Made by a program: the position numbers and the translations under genes. From AC-32 sp963813435 (GTDB taxonomy: Bacteria > Actinomycetota > Thermoleophilia > Gaiellales > Gaiellaceae): a DNA stretch of 64,000 nt. Below, piece by piece: positions 30,684-39,273 of this stretch. Location of the stretch: assembly GCA_963813435.1 (NCBI GenBank), contig CAWEYY010000003.1, forward strand, positions 744,001 through 808,000, read 5' to 3'. Below the pieces are notes generated by a model, which saw only the letters and a program-made list of their open reading frames with translations, searched no databases and was not told the DNA's origin. The stretch's first letter is position 1; the number at the start of each line of letters is the position of its first letter.

Positions 30684-33600
30684 TTATCGGGCGTCTGCGC
30701 CCGCGGCCGATGGCGTGGCGGCAAGCGTGCTGAGAATGCCCCTCGCGCGCTTCAACGACACGACATTTCCTTTTTGCCCGTAGAGCCCAACGGCAGCCTC
30801 GGCTGCGTCATGCGCGTCGTTCGGGCGAGCCTTTTCTTCGAGGACCTGCGCGAGGGCGAGGAGCACGTCCGCCCGAGAGTTGACGTCGTCGCTCCTCTCA
30901 GCGAGCCGGAGCGCTTCCCGTAGGGAGCTCTCGGCGGTTTCGGAATTGCCCATCGCCCGCAGCGCCGAGGCGCGGGCAGTGCGCAGCGCGATCTGGCTCG
31001 GCAGGTCGTCGACGGACGCTGCGCGTTCGCCGATGTACGTCAGTTCTTCGCCATCGACGGCGCGGCCGGCGGCAACCACCGCCTCGGCGAGCAAGGCGGC
31101 GACGAACGAGAAGTATCCGCCCTCGCCCATCCGCTCGAGCTCCTCGAAGCCTGGCCGCAGAATCTGTTCAGCGGCGGCTGCGTCGCCCGCGAGGAGCTCG
31201 ATCTTCCCGGCCTCGATTGCCGCCCCTGCAGCGGATACTCGCCGGCCGAGGCCGTCCAGAATCTCTCTCGCGCGCGCGACGAGCGCTCGGGCCTCGTCGA
31301 AATCTCCGCCCATCGCAGTCAAGACCGCTGACGCACGGAACACCGACGCCTGGACGAGGCGCGACCCGTCAGAACGGGCGACAATCTCCCGGCATCGCCT
31401 GAGGGCCTCCTCGACCGGTGTTGGGCCGAGGAGGACGGCGAGCGCGGTCCGTCCGAGCATCTCCGACCTCTGTCGAATGTCTCCCGCGTGGGCGGCGTGC
31501 TCCACCGCCTGCTCGGCGGCTTCCGCCGCCTCGCTGAAGCGGCATGCGTTCCAGTGAAACCAGGTCAACAGCACCCAGGCACGGGCGACGCCGCGCTCGT
31601 CGCCGAGCCCCTCGAAGATCGGGATCGCACGCTCCGCCACCCGCATGAGCTCGTCCGTTCTGAAGGCGGGATCGGTAGCGCTTCGCAGTCGAAGCCGGCC
31701 GATCGAAGCATGGAGCTCCAACGCTGAGTCGCCGGCGAGGCGCGCTCCGTCGATCGCGGCGTCGAACACCTCGGCGGCGCGGTCGAGACGTCCGACTCCT
31801 TTCAAGGCGGCGGCGAGCTCCGGTAGCAACCGACGACCCCTGGCGTCGGTCCGCTGGTACAGCGATACGCCATGCTCGAAGAGCGCCGCTGCGGCTGCGT
31901 CGTCTCCACGCCCAAAGGCGCGATTCCCCGCCTGCACGAGCTGATCCGCGGCCCGCGCGGCCAGCTCGTTCGCAAGCTCGTCATCTGCGTTGAGCTCCCG
32001 CCTGTACCGCGCCGACTGCTCGAGGTGGTATCCGATGATCTGGTCGTATTCGCCCGGCTTCCGCTGGAACCAGTCAGCGCAACGCTCATGGAGCTCGGCC
32101 CGCGCGTCCTTTGCCAGCGAGGTGTACGCGGCGTCGCGGAGCAGGAGGTGGCGGAAGCGGAACGCCTCATCACCAAGGAAAGACGACCGATCAGGACAGA
32201 GCACGTCCTTCCGCATCAGCGCTGCGATGGTCTCGTCGAGATCATCCAACGCCGTTTGCGGAAGCAACTCTGCAAGCGCCCCGAGATGGAAAAGCTTCCC
32301 GATGACCGATGCGCGCTCGACAAGGAGTCGCTCGGGCGGCCGAAGAGCATCTACGCGCGCCGCGAGCAGCGCCTTGCTCGTCGGGGGCATCGGCAAATCG
32401 GCGACGTCGGCATCTGCCACCCATGAACCGTCTACGGGCCGAAGCACGCCGTCCTCCACGAGCGTCTTGACGAGCTCCTCGATGAAGAGCGGATTGTGCT
32501 CCGTAGCCTCGGCGATAAGGCGACGCGCTCCGGGTTCGAGGGTCTCTCCGTGGAGGAGATTCGTTATCAGCGTGTCGCACTCCTCGTCCTTGAGCGGATC
32601 GAGCAGGACGGAGACGGCGTGGAGCTTCCCACCACCCCAGGAAGGCCGTCGGTCGAGCAGTTCCGGCCTGGCCATGCAGAGCAGGAGCATCGGCACATCC
32701 CGCGACCAATCGGCAACGTAATCCACGAGGTCGAGGAACGTCGGCTCGGCCCAATGAATGTCATCGAAGACGACCACGAGCGGCGCACGGCCGGCAAGCT
32801 GTTCGCAGAACTTCCGCACGGCCCAGAAGACGTCCTCCCGCGCCGCAGCGGGCTCCTCCAAACCAATCAGCTGGAGGACGCGCTGCGTGATCAGCCGATC
32901 GTCGGGGTCGTCGGCAACGATCGCCTCGATCTTCGCCTTCGCGCTCGCGATGGGTTCGTCCTGGTGGAGCCCGAGGGCGTTCTTCACCGCTTCTCGAGCC
33001 GGCCAGAACGTGATCCCGCGGCCGTACGAAAGGCACCGGCCCTCCGCAACCGTCGCCTGCCCTCGGATCGTTGCGAGGAATTCGTCCACGAGACGCGACT
33101 TGCCGACGCCCGCCGCGCCGAGGACGGTGAACAGGTGGCACGCCTCTTCGTCGATCGTGCGCCGGTAGGCCTCATCGAGCAACGCACTCTCGTGCCGTCG
33201 GCCGATGAGCGGCGAAGACAGGCGCCGGGCTCGCTCCGTCGGCCCGGGAACGTTGCCACGGAGCCGGTACGCGGCGACCGGCTCTTTCTTCCCCTTTAGT
33301 TCGAGCGCCCCCAGCGGCTCGACCCGCGCCGCCCCCTCGATCAGCCTGAATGTCTGATCGTCAATGAGAACCTCGTCTGCGTGCGCGCACTCCTCCAGAC
33401 GCGCCGCAACGTTCACGGCGTCACCTGTAGCGAAGGCCTGGCCCCCGGTTGAATTTCCAGCGACGACCTGGCCCGTCGCTACGCCGATCCGAGCTGCGAC
33501 CCGCAGACCCAGCTCGGCTTCGAGTCTCCGGTTAACCACCTCGAGTGCTTCGCGAATATCCGCAGCCGCCCTCACCGCCCTCAACGCGTCGTCTTCGTGT

Positions 33601-33893
33601 GCAACCGGAATGCCAAACACGGCCATCACGGCATCGCCGATGAACTTTTCGACAGTGCCGTCGTGGCGGTCGAGCGCATCCTTGATCCCGTCGAAGTACT
33701 GCGACTTGACGTTTTGCACGGTCTCTGGATCAAGCGCCTCGCCGAGCGAGGTCGAGTCGACCATGTCTGCGAAGAGGACAGTGACGGTCTTCCGGGTCTT
33801 CCTCGGCTCGTCAGAGGACAACGCGGCGCCGCAAGCGAGGCAGAACCGAGCTACTTCCGGGTTCGCCTCGCCGCACGCGATGCACTCTGGCAC
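30684..33893 (-). CDS. Zinc-ribbon, class III nucleotidyl cyclase, AAA/STAND ATPase and TPR protein (paralogue)
   Basis: The 1069-aa protein has the same plan as 8438-11638: zinc ribbon (Cys 4, 7, 18, 21), cyclase domain with metal Asp43 (FADM) and Asp87 (IGDAV) and the Asn161/Arg165 pair in GDAVNVAARLE, P-loop GAAGVGKSR at 259-267, Walker B VVVFDDIHWAEPT, and a C-terminal region of TPR-like helices. Start is GTG 33893. The cyclase active site seems complete. The C-terminal repeats differ strongly from those of the other copy, so the two proteins probably receive different inputs. It ends 16 bp from the convergent peptidase stop. Confidence 0.9.
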   Translation of the reverse strand: MPECIACGEANPEVARFCLACGAALSSDEPRKTRKTVTVLFADMVDSTSLGEALDPETVQNVKSQYFDGIKDALDRHDGTVEKFIGDAVMAVFGIPVAHEDDALRAVRAAADIREALEVVNRRLEAELGLRVAARIGVATGQVVAGNSTGGQAFATGDAVNVAARLEECAHADEVLIDDQTFRLIEGAARVEPLGALELKGKKEPVAAYRLRGNVPGPTERARRLSSPLIGRRHESALLDEAYRRTIDEEACHLFTVLGAAGVGKSRLVDEFLATIRGQATVAEGRCLSYGRGITFWPAREAVKNALGLHQDEPIASAKAKIEAIVADDPDDRLITQRVLQLIGLEEPAAAREDVFWAVRKFCEQLAGRAPLVVVFDDIHWAEPTFLDLVDYVADWSRDVPMLLLCMARPELLDRRPSWGGGKLHAVSVLLDPLKDEECDTLITNLLHGETLEPGARRLIAEATEHNPLFIEELVKTLVEDGVLRPVDGSWVADADVADLPMPPTSKALLAARVDALRPPERLLVERASVIGKLFHLGALAELLPQTALDDLDETIAALMRKDVLCPDRSSFLGDEAFRFRHLLLRDAAYTSLAKDARAELHERCADWFQRKPGEYDQIIGYHLEQSARYRRELNADDELANELAARAADQLVQAGNRAFGRGDDAAAAALFEHGVSLYQRTDARGRRLLPELAAALKGVGRLDRAAEVFDAAIDGARLAGDSALELHASIGRLRLRSATDPAFRTDELMRVAERAIPIFEGLGDERGVARAWVLLTWFHWNACRFSEAAEAAEQAVEHAAHAGDIRQRSEMLGRTALAVLLGPTPVEEALRRCREIVARSDGSRLVQASVFRASAVLTAMGGDFDEARALVARAREILDGLGRRVSAAGAAIEAGKIELLAGDAAAAEQILRPGFEELERMGEGGYFSFVAALLAEAVVAAGRAVDGEELTYIGERAASVDDLPSQIALRTARASALRAMGNSETAESSLREALRLAERSDDVNSRADVLLALAQVLEEKARPNDAHDAAEAAVGLYGQKGNVVSLKRARGILSTLAATPSAAGADAR

Positions 33894-33977
33894 TCGTCAA
33901 GCGTACGACTGCTGGAGCGAGGTTTCTAGAGCCCGGCACCCCTGTCGAAGTCAAGCCCCTTATCGCCGTCCGCGGCC

Positions 33978-34103
33978 TAAGCTGGCCCCGTGTTGGGAGT
34001 GGGCGCGCAGATACCCGACGCGCAGGTGTGGATGGGCCGCGCGACCGCATCTCACTGCGGGACCTCGCCGCCGAGAAGCCGCTCCTACCTCTTCGACTGG
34101 TCG
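33978..34103 (+). pseudogene. Decayed 5' fragment of a peroxiredoxin gene
   Basis: It matches the 5' part of the gene at 34732 from its -10 hexamer (TAAGCT, 33978-33983) through a GTG at 33990 (VGAQIPDAQVWMG) to GACTGGTCG (end 34103). Relative to the intact gene it has a 1-nt deletion soon after the WMG codons and a 9-nt deletion in the LILFYLF stretch, so the frame is lost. The homology ends right where the Ser-Thr-Sec codons would follow. It is a relic of a partial duplication. The same-frame reading is meaningless after residue ~17. Confidence 0.8.
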
Positions 34104-34232
34104 AGAAGTCAATGGGAAAGAGGGCATTTGAGATTGAAGCTCCGCCCATTCACGCGCAGGCGCCGGGCGGATCGCGGTGCGCAGTGCCCGGCGGTGCCCC
34201 TCCGAGTTAGCCCCGGGGGCCGGAGGTCATTC

Positions 34233-34529
34233 CTAGGAATAGTCGGCGAACTCCACCAGCGCGGCAAGCGGCACCACGGCGATACCGACGCTCACGAGTA
34301 TCGCGGTCACCGCGTCGGACGTGGTGCGCCCTTGAGCACGCGCGCGCGCGTATCCGATCAAGCCTGCGATAAATAGGGCTGCGCCAACTGGTAGCGACAC
34401 GAAACCGAATGCCAGGAAGTTAAGTCCTGGGAATCCCGTCGTTTCGTAGACAAGACACCAAACCCCCCAAAGAATTGCAACGGCGAGGGTGACGTACAAG
34501 ACGCGACGGGAGCCGGAATCGCGTTCCAT
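34233..34529 (-). CDS. Small three-TM membrane protein
   Basis: The 98-aa protein has three hydrophobic segments (VLYVTLAVAILWGVWCLVYETT, FLAFGFVSLPVGAALFIAGLIGYA, AVTAILVSVGIAVVPLAALV) linked by a basic loop (RARAQGRTTSD). No family is recognised. It lies alone between the decayed and intact copies of the peroxiredoxin 5' region, on the opposite strand, and its GC content looks lower than that of its neighbours. It may have arrived with the rearrangement that duplicated that region. Start ATG 34529; the ribosome site is weak. Confidence 0.6.
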   Translation of the reverse strand: MERDSGSRRVLYVTLAVAILWGVWCLVYETTGFPGLNFLAFGFVSLPVGAALFIAGLIGYARARAQGRTTSDAVTAILVSVGIAVVPLAALVEFADYS

Positions 34530-34719
34530 GGACCGAGCATCGGTTTCCTGCCGCCACGCCTTGACTCCAACGCCTCTTGCATCGCGGTGCGAGCAGCCTT
34601 GGGGTGAGCCCAGCTCAGACTGACCTTGTGGCCGGGCGAGGCCGCAGCAACGCCGCCGGGGCCGTCCTCCCGTTCACGACGATGTGGGGTGCGGTTGCAT
34701 CGGCCTGCCCGTCCTGCCG

Positions 34720-34725
34720 TAAGCT
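34720..34725 (+). promoter_or_regulatory. -10 hexamer of the selenocysteine peroxiredoxin gene (leaderless)
   Basis: TAAGCT lies exactly 6 nt before ATG 34732. The same hexamer and spacing survive before the decayed copy (33978-33983, GTG 33990), so the promoter was duplicated with the 5' coding part. Confidence 0.5.
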
Positions 34726-34731
34726 CGCGCC

Positions 34732-35190
34732 ATGCTGGACGTGGGAGACCAGATCCCAGACGCGCAGGTGTGGATGGGGCCGCGGGAGCAGGTCTCGCTA
34801 CGCGACCTCGCCGCCGAGAAGCCGCTCCTCATCCTCTTCTACCTCTTCGACTGGTCGTCCACCTGAACGGACGAGATGGGGCTCCTGCGTGACAGGAGCG
34901 CTGAATTCGAGGAGGCGGGTGTGCAGCCCGTCGGGGTCTCGCGCGACTCGCCGTGGACGCACATCTCCTGGATGCAGGCGCTCGACCTCAACTTCCCGCT
35001 GCTGTCGGACTGGAACGCCGAGGCCGTGCGCGGCTTCGGGGTCGCGCACGAGTACCGCGGGTTGAAGGACGTCGCCGAGCGGACGGCCTTCCTCGTCGAC
35101 CGGAGCGGTACCGTCCGCGGGTCATGGCGCTACGAGACGGCGGAGGTGCCCGACTTCGACGAGCTGCTCTCGGCCGCCCGGGCTTTGTAG
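34732..35190 (+). CDS. Selenocysteine-containing peroxiredoxin (in-frame TGA read as Sec)
   Basis: The reading frame from ATG 34732 to TAG 35190 is open except for one TGA at 34864-34866 (codon 45); it would encode 152 aa. The TGA is exactly where the peroxidatic Cys of a thioredoxin-fold peroxiredoxin belongs: LFYLFDWSST-U-TDEM, with Ser42 at the -3 position (PxxxS/TxxC; the Pro is Leu here) and the conserved Arg later in ERTAFLVDRSG. Sequence on both sides is well-formed family sequence (QIPDAQVWMG; GVQPVGVSRDSPWTHISWMQ; FPLLSDWN). A SECIS-like hairpin follows at 34881-34899. It should reduce peroxides using Sec. A conventional call would start at ATG 34876 and lose the catalytic part. The alternative is a nonsense-mutated Cys gene; selA/selB/selC/selD are not in the window. 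Confidence 0.8.
34881..34899 (+). promoter_or_regulatory. Bacterial SECIS-like hairpin
   Basis: A perfect 7-bp stem, GCTCCTG (34881-34887) with CAGGAGC (34893-34899), encloses the loop CGTGA. The stem begins 14 nt after the TGA, and the loop begins 21 nt after it. Bacterial SECIS elements lie within the coding sequence shortly downstream of UGA, with a small apical loop having G in its first two positions, often as GU; both hold here. Confidence 0.7.
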
Positions 35191-37067
35191 CGCTCGCCTG
35201 CGCGCTCTACCTCGCGGCCGGGCTGGTCGCGATGTGGCCGACCGAGAAGCACTTCCGCTCGGATTTCGCCGCGGGAGCACAGCCGGTCCGGGGCGAGGCC
35301 TCGATCGGCGACCACCTCCAGGCCGTCTACCACCTCTGGCTCGTCGGGCACCAACTCGAGCACGCACGGGCGCCCTGGCTCGATCCGTACACGTTCCGGC
35401 CCGAGAGCTCGCCGCGGGTCAACTTCGGCGGCTGGCCCTTCGGCCTGCCGCTGTGGCCGCTCTTCGCCGCCTTCGGCGCGGTTGTCGCCTGGAACCTCTT
35501 CCTGCTCCTGAGCTACGTCGCGGCCGGCGGCTTCGCCTGCCTCTGGTTACGCGAGCTGCGGCTTCCACGCGGGGCCGCGCTCGCGGGCGGGCTAGCGTTT
35601 GCGCTCGCACCCTACCGCGTGGCCCAGAGCGCGGGCCATTTCCGCGGGCCGATCTCGATCCTGTTACCGCTCGCGCTGTTCGCGTTCGAGCGCTCGCGGC
35701 GCGGGAGCCGCTGGTGGCTCGCGCTTTCGGCCGTCGCCCTCGCGTCGATCCCGTTCTCCGACCTGCACCTGTCGCTCGGCGCGATCCCGTTCTTCCTCCT
35801 CTACGCGATCTGCAGGACGAGAGACGTGCGCGTGCTCGCAGGCGCCGCGCTCGCCGTGGCCCTGGCCGTGGGCGCGGGCTTCCTCGTCGTCGGCCTGTCG
35901 GTTCCGGGCTCGATCGGCTCGGGCGGCCGGTCGCTGCGGGAGGTGGCGCACTACTCGGCGGAGGGCCTCGACCTCATCACGCGCCACAACCGGCACGGGC
36001 CCGAGAGTTTCATCTACCTGGGCTGGCTCACGCCGCTGCTCGCGATCGCGGGGGTCGTGCTCCTCGTGCGCGCCCGGCGGATCGGGCTCGCCGTCGCGCT
36101 GGCCATTGGCGCCGTCGTCCCGATCCTGCTCTCGCTCGGGACGCATTTCCCGCTCTACTCGACGTTCTGGCACCACTTCCCGCCATTGCGGTTTCCGCGC
36201 GTACCGGAGCGGCAGATGCCGGTGGCGTGCCTCGCGCTGGCCGGGCTCGCCGCGGTCACGGTGGCCGCGATCGCGCGTGCCCTCCCGCGCTGGGCGACGC
36301 TCGTCTACGCGCTGGTGATCGTGGCGCTGTTCGCAGACCTGCGCGTGAGCGTCTACCGGCTGGGGCGCGCGGATCCGGCGAACGCGGCCTACGCGGCGCT
36401 TCGCTCGGAGCCGACGGGCCGGCTGCTGGAGCTACCGATGGTCCACCCGAGCGTCCACCGCGGCAGCGTCTACCTCTACTACGACATGCAGGCGCAGCGG
36501 GAGCGGCCGGCCGGGTACTCGACGGTCGCGCCGAAGAAGGCGGCCACGATTGCCCTCGCGCTGGAGTCGCTGAACTGCGGCGACTGGCTCCCGGGCAACG
36601 TGGCTCTGCTGCGGAGGCTCGGCGTCCGCTACATCGCGTTCCACGACGGCCTCTTCTCGGGCGGCCGCAACTGGTTCGCCTGGCGCGAACTGACCAGGCG
36701 CGGCTGGGGAACGGTCGCGCGCGGCGGCGGGATCACGATGCTTGCGCGCGGCCGCGCCGCGGGGCCCTCGCCCACGCGTGAGCCTCACGGGCCGTTCGTC
36801 TTCTGCCCGCAGTGGGTCGACCGCTCGCCGCGCTACGAGCACAGCGCGTTCTGGGCACGCGGCCCCGGGCGGCTGAGGATGCGCTTCGTCACGAACGCGC
36901 CTGTGCGGACCACGGTGAGCACCGGGGGCGTCACCCGGTCGGCACGCGTCGTCGCGCCGACCACGCTGAGCCTGCCGCTGCGCAGGCCCGGCTGGCACCT
37001 CGTCAACGTCGACGTCGTGCGAGCCGACCGTGGTCTGCGGATCGCACGGCTTTCCGTCGGTCGCTAA
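35124..37067 (+). CDS. Polytopic membrane protein, GT-C glycosyltransferase-like
   Basis: The ~647-aa protein starts with a TM helix (FVALACALYLAAGLVAMWP), then a first extracytoplasmic loop with charged residues (FRSDF, GEASIGDHLQAVYHLWLVGHQL) like the catalytic loop of GT-C enzymes, about nine more helices, and a ~220-residue exported C-terminal domain with RFVTNAPVRTTVS and LRRPGWHLVNVDVV at the end. GT-C members use polyprenyl-phosphate sugars. No diagnostic motif is present, so the function is tentative. ATG 35124 overlaps the peroxiredoxin gene by 67 bp; ATG 35232 is an alternative that would cut the first helix. It ends in a 4-bp overlap with the convergent gene. Confidence 0.6.
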   Translation: MALRDGGGARLRRAALGRPGFVALACALYLAAGLVAMWPTEKHFRSDFAAGAQPVRGEASIGDHLQAVYHLWLVGHQLEHARAPWLDPYTFRPESSPRVNFGGWPFGLPLWPLFAAFGAVVAWNLFLLLSYVAAGGFACLWLRELRLPRGAALAGGLAFALAPYRVAQSAGHFRGPISILLPLALFAFERSRRGSRWWLALSAVALASIPFSDLHLSLGAIPFFLLYAICRTRDVRVLAGAALAVALAVGAGFLVVGLSVPGSIGSGGRSLREVAHYSAEGLDLITRHNRHGPESFIYLGWLTPLLAIAGVVLLVRARRIGLAVALAIGAVVPILLSLGTHFPLYSTFWHHFPPLRFPRVPERQMPVACLALAGLAAVTVAAIARALPRWATLVYALVIVALFADLRVSVYRLGRADPANAAYAALRSEPTGRLLELPMVHPSVHRGSVYLYYDMQAQRERPAGYSTVAPKKAATIALALESLNCGDWLPGNVALLRRLGVRYIAFHDGLFSGGRNWFAWRELTRRGWGTVARGGGITMLARGRAAGPSPTREPHGPFVFCPQWVDRSPRYEHSAFWARGPGRLRMRFVTNAPVRTTVSTGGVTRSARVVAPTTLSLPLRRPGWHLVNVDVVRADRGLRIARLSVGR

Positions 37068-38209
37068 TGCGGCACCGAAGGCGGTTGCGCCTCCGAGAGC
37101 CCGAGCTTGGCGGCCAGGAACGGCGCGAGGTAGTGGCCGACGATCTTGGACGGGGGCCACCACAGCGCCTCGGTGTCGACCGTCGACCTCGCGGTTCCGG
37201 GCTCGCCGCGCAGGTAGCGCGGGACCATGCCCGTCAGGAGCAGGCCCCTGAGCACGGGCTTGAACGGCTCCGGCTCGATGGGCGCGCCGGCCTGGGCTGC
37301 GATCTCGGCCGCCGCGGTGTCGGCCTGCTGGGTCGCGATCCCGCCCTGCTTGAGGGGGAACTGCGTTGCGTCGCCCGCAGCGTAGACGTCCACCTCCGAC
37401 CCGACGCGGCAGCGCTCGTCGGTCGGGATGAAACCGTCACGGTCGCACGGAAGCCCGGCCAGGCGTGGCCCTTCGAGCCTCGGGAGCGCGATCACGCGGT
37501 CGGCCTCGATCCCGTCGCCGGGCGCCGTCCGCACGACGCCGCCCTCGAAGTCGAGGGGAGTCGTCCGGAGGTGAACCACGATCCCGCGCGCCTCGAGCAG
37601 CTCGCCGATCGCCTCGCTCGCCTCCCGGCCGAAGACGGCCAGCGGCTCCTCCTCCGGGGTGACCAGGGCAAGCTCGACGCCGCTCGTGCCGTGATCCATC
37701 AGGAACGAGCCCGTCAGCAGCGCCAGCTCGTAGAGCGGCAGGGGCCAGGTCGCGCCCGCCGGAAGCGCGAAGACGATGCGGTGCACGGCGCCGTCGAGCA
37801 CCTCCTCGAGGACGCCCTTCAACGCGTCGTTGCTCTCCGGCCCGCCGAAGGTCAGCGCGTTCGGCAGCGCCTCGCGCCCGCTCGCGCCCAGCGCCACGAG
37901 CAGCGCGTCATAGGGAGCGCGTCCCCCGTCGTCGGTCTCGACGAGCCGCTCTCCGGGATCGACTCCCGTGACGCGCCCCGCGCGCAGAACGCCTCCGGCA
38001 GAGTCGACGAGCGGAGCCAGCGGGAACCGACGCGTCTCAGCGACCAGGAACGGATCTCCCACCGAGAGCGGCCGGTAGACGAAGTCCGGCTCGGGTGCGA
38101 TCAGCTCGATCGAGATGCGATCCTCGGCGAGCGCCCGCAGCGCGAGCGTGGCCTCCAGAGCGGCGACGCCACCGCCGGCGATCACCACTCGTAGCGACTC
38201 GGACTTCAC
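37064..38209 (-). CDS. FAD/NAD(P)-dependent oxidoreductase (NDH-2/SQR-like)
   Basis: The 381-aa protein has an N-terminal Rossmann turn VVIAGGGVAALEA, the PDFVYRPL segment seen in sulfide:quinone reductase relatives, YDALLVALGA, and the second FAD motif VDVYAAGDATQFP. The C-terminal stretch KIVGHYLAPFLAAKLG resembles the membrane-facing end of this group, though the redox Cys pair of sulfide:quinone reductases is not apparent. It probably transfers electrons to quinone from an unknown donor. GTG 38209 has AGGAG at a normal distance and avoids the Arg-rich upstream frame. Confidence 0.82.
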   Translation of the reverse strand: MKSESLRVVIAGGGVAALEATLALRALAEDRISIELIAPEPDFVYRPLSVGDPFLVAETRRFPLAPLVDSAGGVLRAGRVTGVDPGERLVETDDGGRAPYDALLVALGASGREALPNALTFGGPESNDALKGVLEEVLDGAVHRIVFALPAGATWPLPLYELALLTGSFLMDHGTSGVELALVTPEEEPLAVFGREASEAIGELLEARGIVVHLRTTPLDFEGGVVRTAPGDGIEADRVIALPRLEGPRLAGLPCDRDGFIPTDERCRVGSEVDVYAAGDATQFPLKQGGIATQQADTAAAEIAAQAGAPIEPEPFKPVLRGLLLTGMVPRYLRGEPGTARSTVDTEALWWPPSKIVGHYLAPFLAAKLGLSEAQPPSVPH

Positions 38210-38307
38210 GCGCGGCTCCTCTCGTCGACTGACGAGAGCATCGATCCGCCTGCCTCGTCTGGCATCCGTGAACGCTCGCCGAGCGCTCGCGGGAAAACAC
38301 GGACTCG

Positions 38308-39273
38308 CTAACGCGCGCTCAGGACGTCGAGAAGCTGCGCCGGTGTCGCGTTGCCGCCGCTCAGGATCAGCGCGACACGCTTGCCCTCGAGTTGTCCGCG
38401 CAGCTTCAGGGCCGCCGCCAGCGGCGCCGCGCCCGCCGCCTCGACGAGGTTGCGCGTGATCTCGATCATCAGCGCCTGCGCTTCGCGGATCTCGTCTTCG
38501 CTCACGAGCACGAACTCGTCCAGCGACTCCCAGAGGATCCGCTGCGGTAGCTCGAACGCCGTCCGCGTCGCGAGGCCTTCGGCAGACGTCTCCATGCGGT
38601 CCACTACGAGCCGCCGCTCGCGCCAGGAGCGGTATGCGGCCGGCGCGGCCTCCGACTGGACGCCGATGACCCTCACAGCCCGGTCGCCGGCCTTCGCGAC
38701 GATGCACGACCCCGCCGCGCCGCTACCGCCACCGATCGGCACGATCACCACGTCCGTCTCGAATTGCTCCTCGAGGATCTCCAGCGTGTGGGTCGCGACC
38801 CCGGCGATGAGGAGCGGCTCGTTCCCGGAGTGGACATAGCGATAGCCGTGCTCCGCGACGAGACGCTCGCAGTGCTCACGCGCCGCGTCGTAGTCGCGCC
38901 CGTGGAAGACGAGCTCGGCGCCGAGGCCGCGCATCGAGGCGACCTTGACCGGGTTCGCCTCCTCGGGGACGCAGATCGTGGCCCGGACGCCGAACAGCCG
39001 TGACGCGTAGGCGATCGACTGGCCGTGGTTGCCGGTCGAGGCCGCGATCACCCCGCGCTCGCGTTCCTCCTCGCCGAGCTGCGAGACGAGGTTGATTCCG
39101 CCCCGGACCTTGAACGCGCCGGTCGGAAGGTGGTTCTCGTGCTTGACGAAGACCTCGGCGCCGAGCAGCTCGTCGAGCGCGGGGTAGCCGTAGAGCGGGG
39201 TCGGTCGGACGTGCGGCGAGATCCGGCGACGCGCCTCGAGCACGTCGGCGAAGGTCGGAGCCTGAAGGCTCAC
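38308..39273 (-). CDS. Threonine/serine dehydratase (PLP fold type II)
   Basis: The 321-aa protein has the PLP Lys55 in LPTGAFKVRGG, the STGNHGQSIAYA loop, the Gly-rich phosphate loop IGGGSGAAGS and a C-terminal LILSGGNATP. It lacks a regulatory ACT domain, so it resembles catabolic threonine or serine dehydratases or serine racemase rather than biosynthetic IlvA. GTG 39273 overlaps the fabI stop (GTGA). The PLP enzyme makes reactive enamines of the type removed by RidA proteins, one of which is encoded at 25160. Confidence 0.88.
   Translation of the reverse strand: MSLQAPTFADVLEARRRISPHVRPTPLYGYPALDELLGAEVFVKHENHLPTGAFKVRGGINLVSQLGEEERERGVIAASTGNHGQSIAYASRLFGVRATICVPEEANPVKVASMRGLGAELVFHGRDYDAAREHCERLVAEHGYRYVHSGNEPLLIAGVATHTLEILEEQFETDVVIVPIGGGSGAAGSCIVAKAGDRAVRVIGVQSEAAPAAYRSWRERRLVVDRMETSAEGLATRTAFELPQRILWESLDEFVLVSEDEIREAQALMIEITRNLVEAAGAAPLAAALKLRGQLEGKRVALILSGGNATPAQLLDVLSAR

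Noticed and set aside
34876..35190. Calling the peroxiredoxin as a 104-aa protein from ATG 34876
   Set aside because: It would lack the first strand, helix and catalytic residue of the fold, while the conserved N-terminal part lies directly upstream in the same frame.
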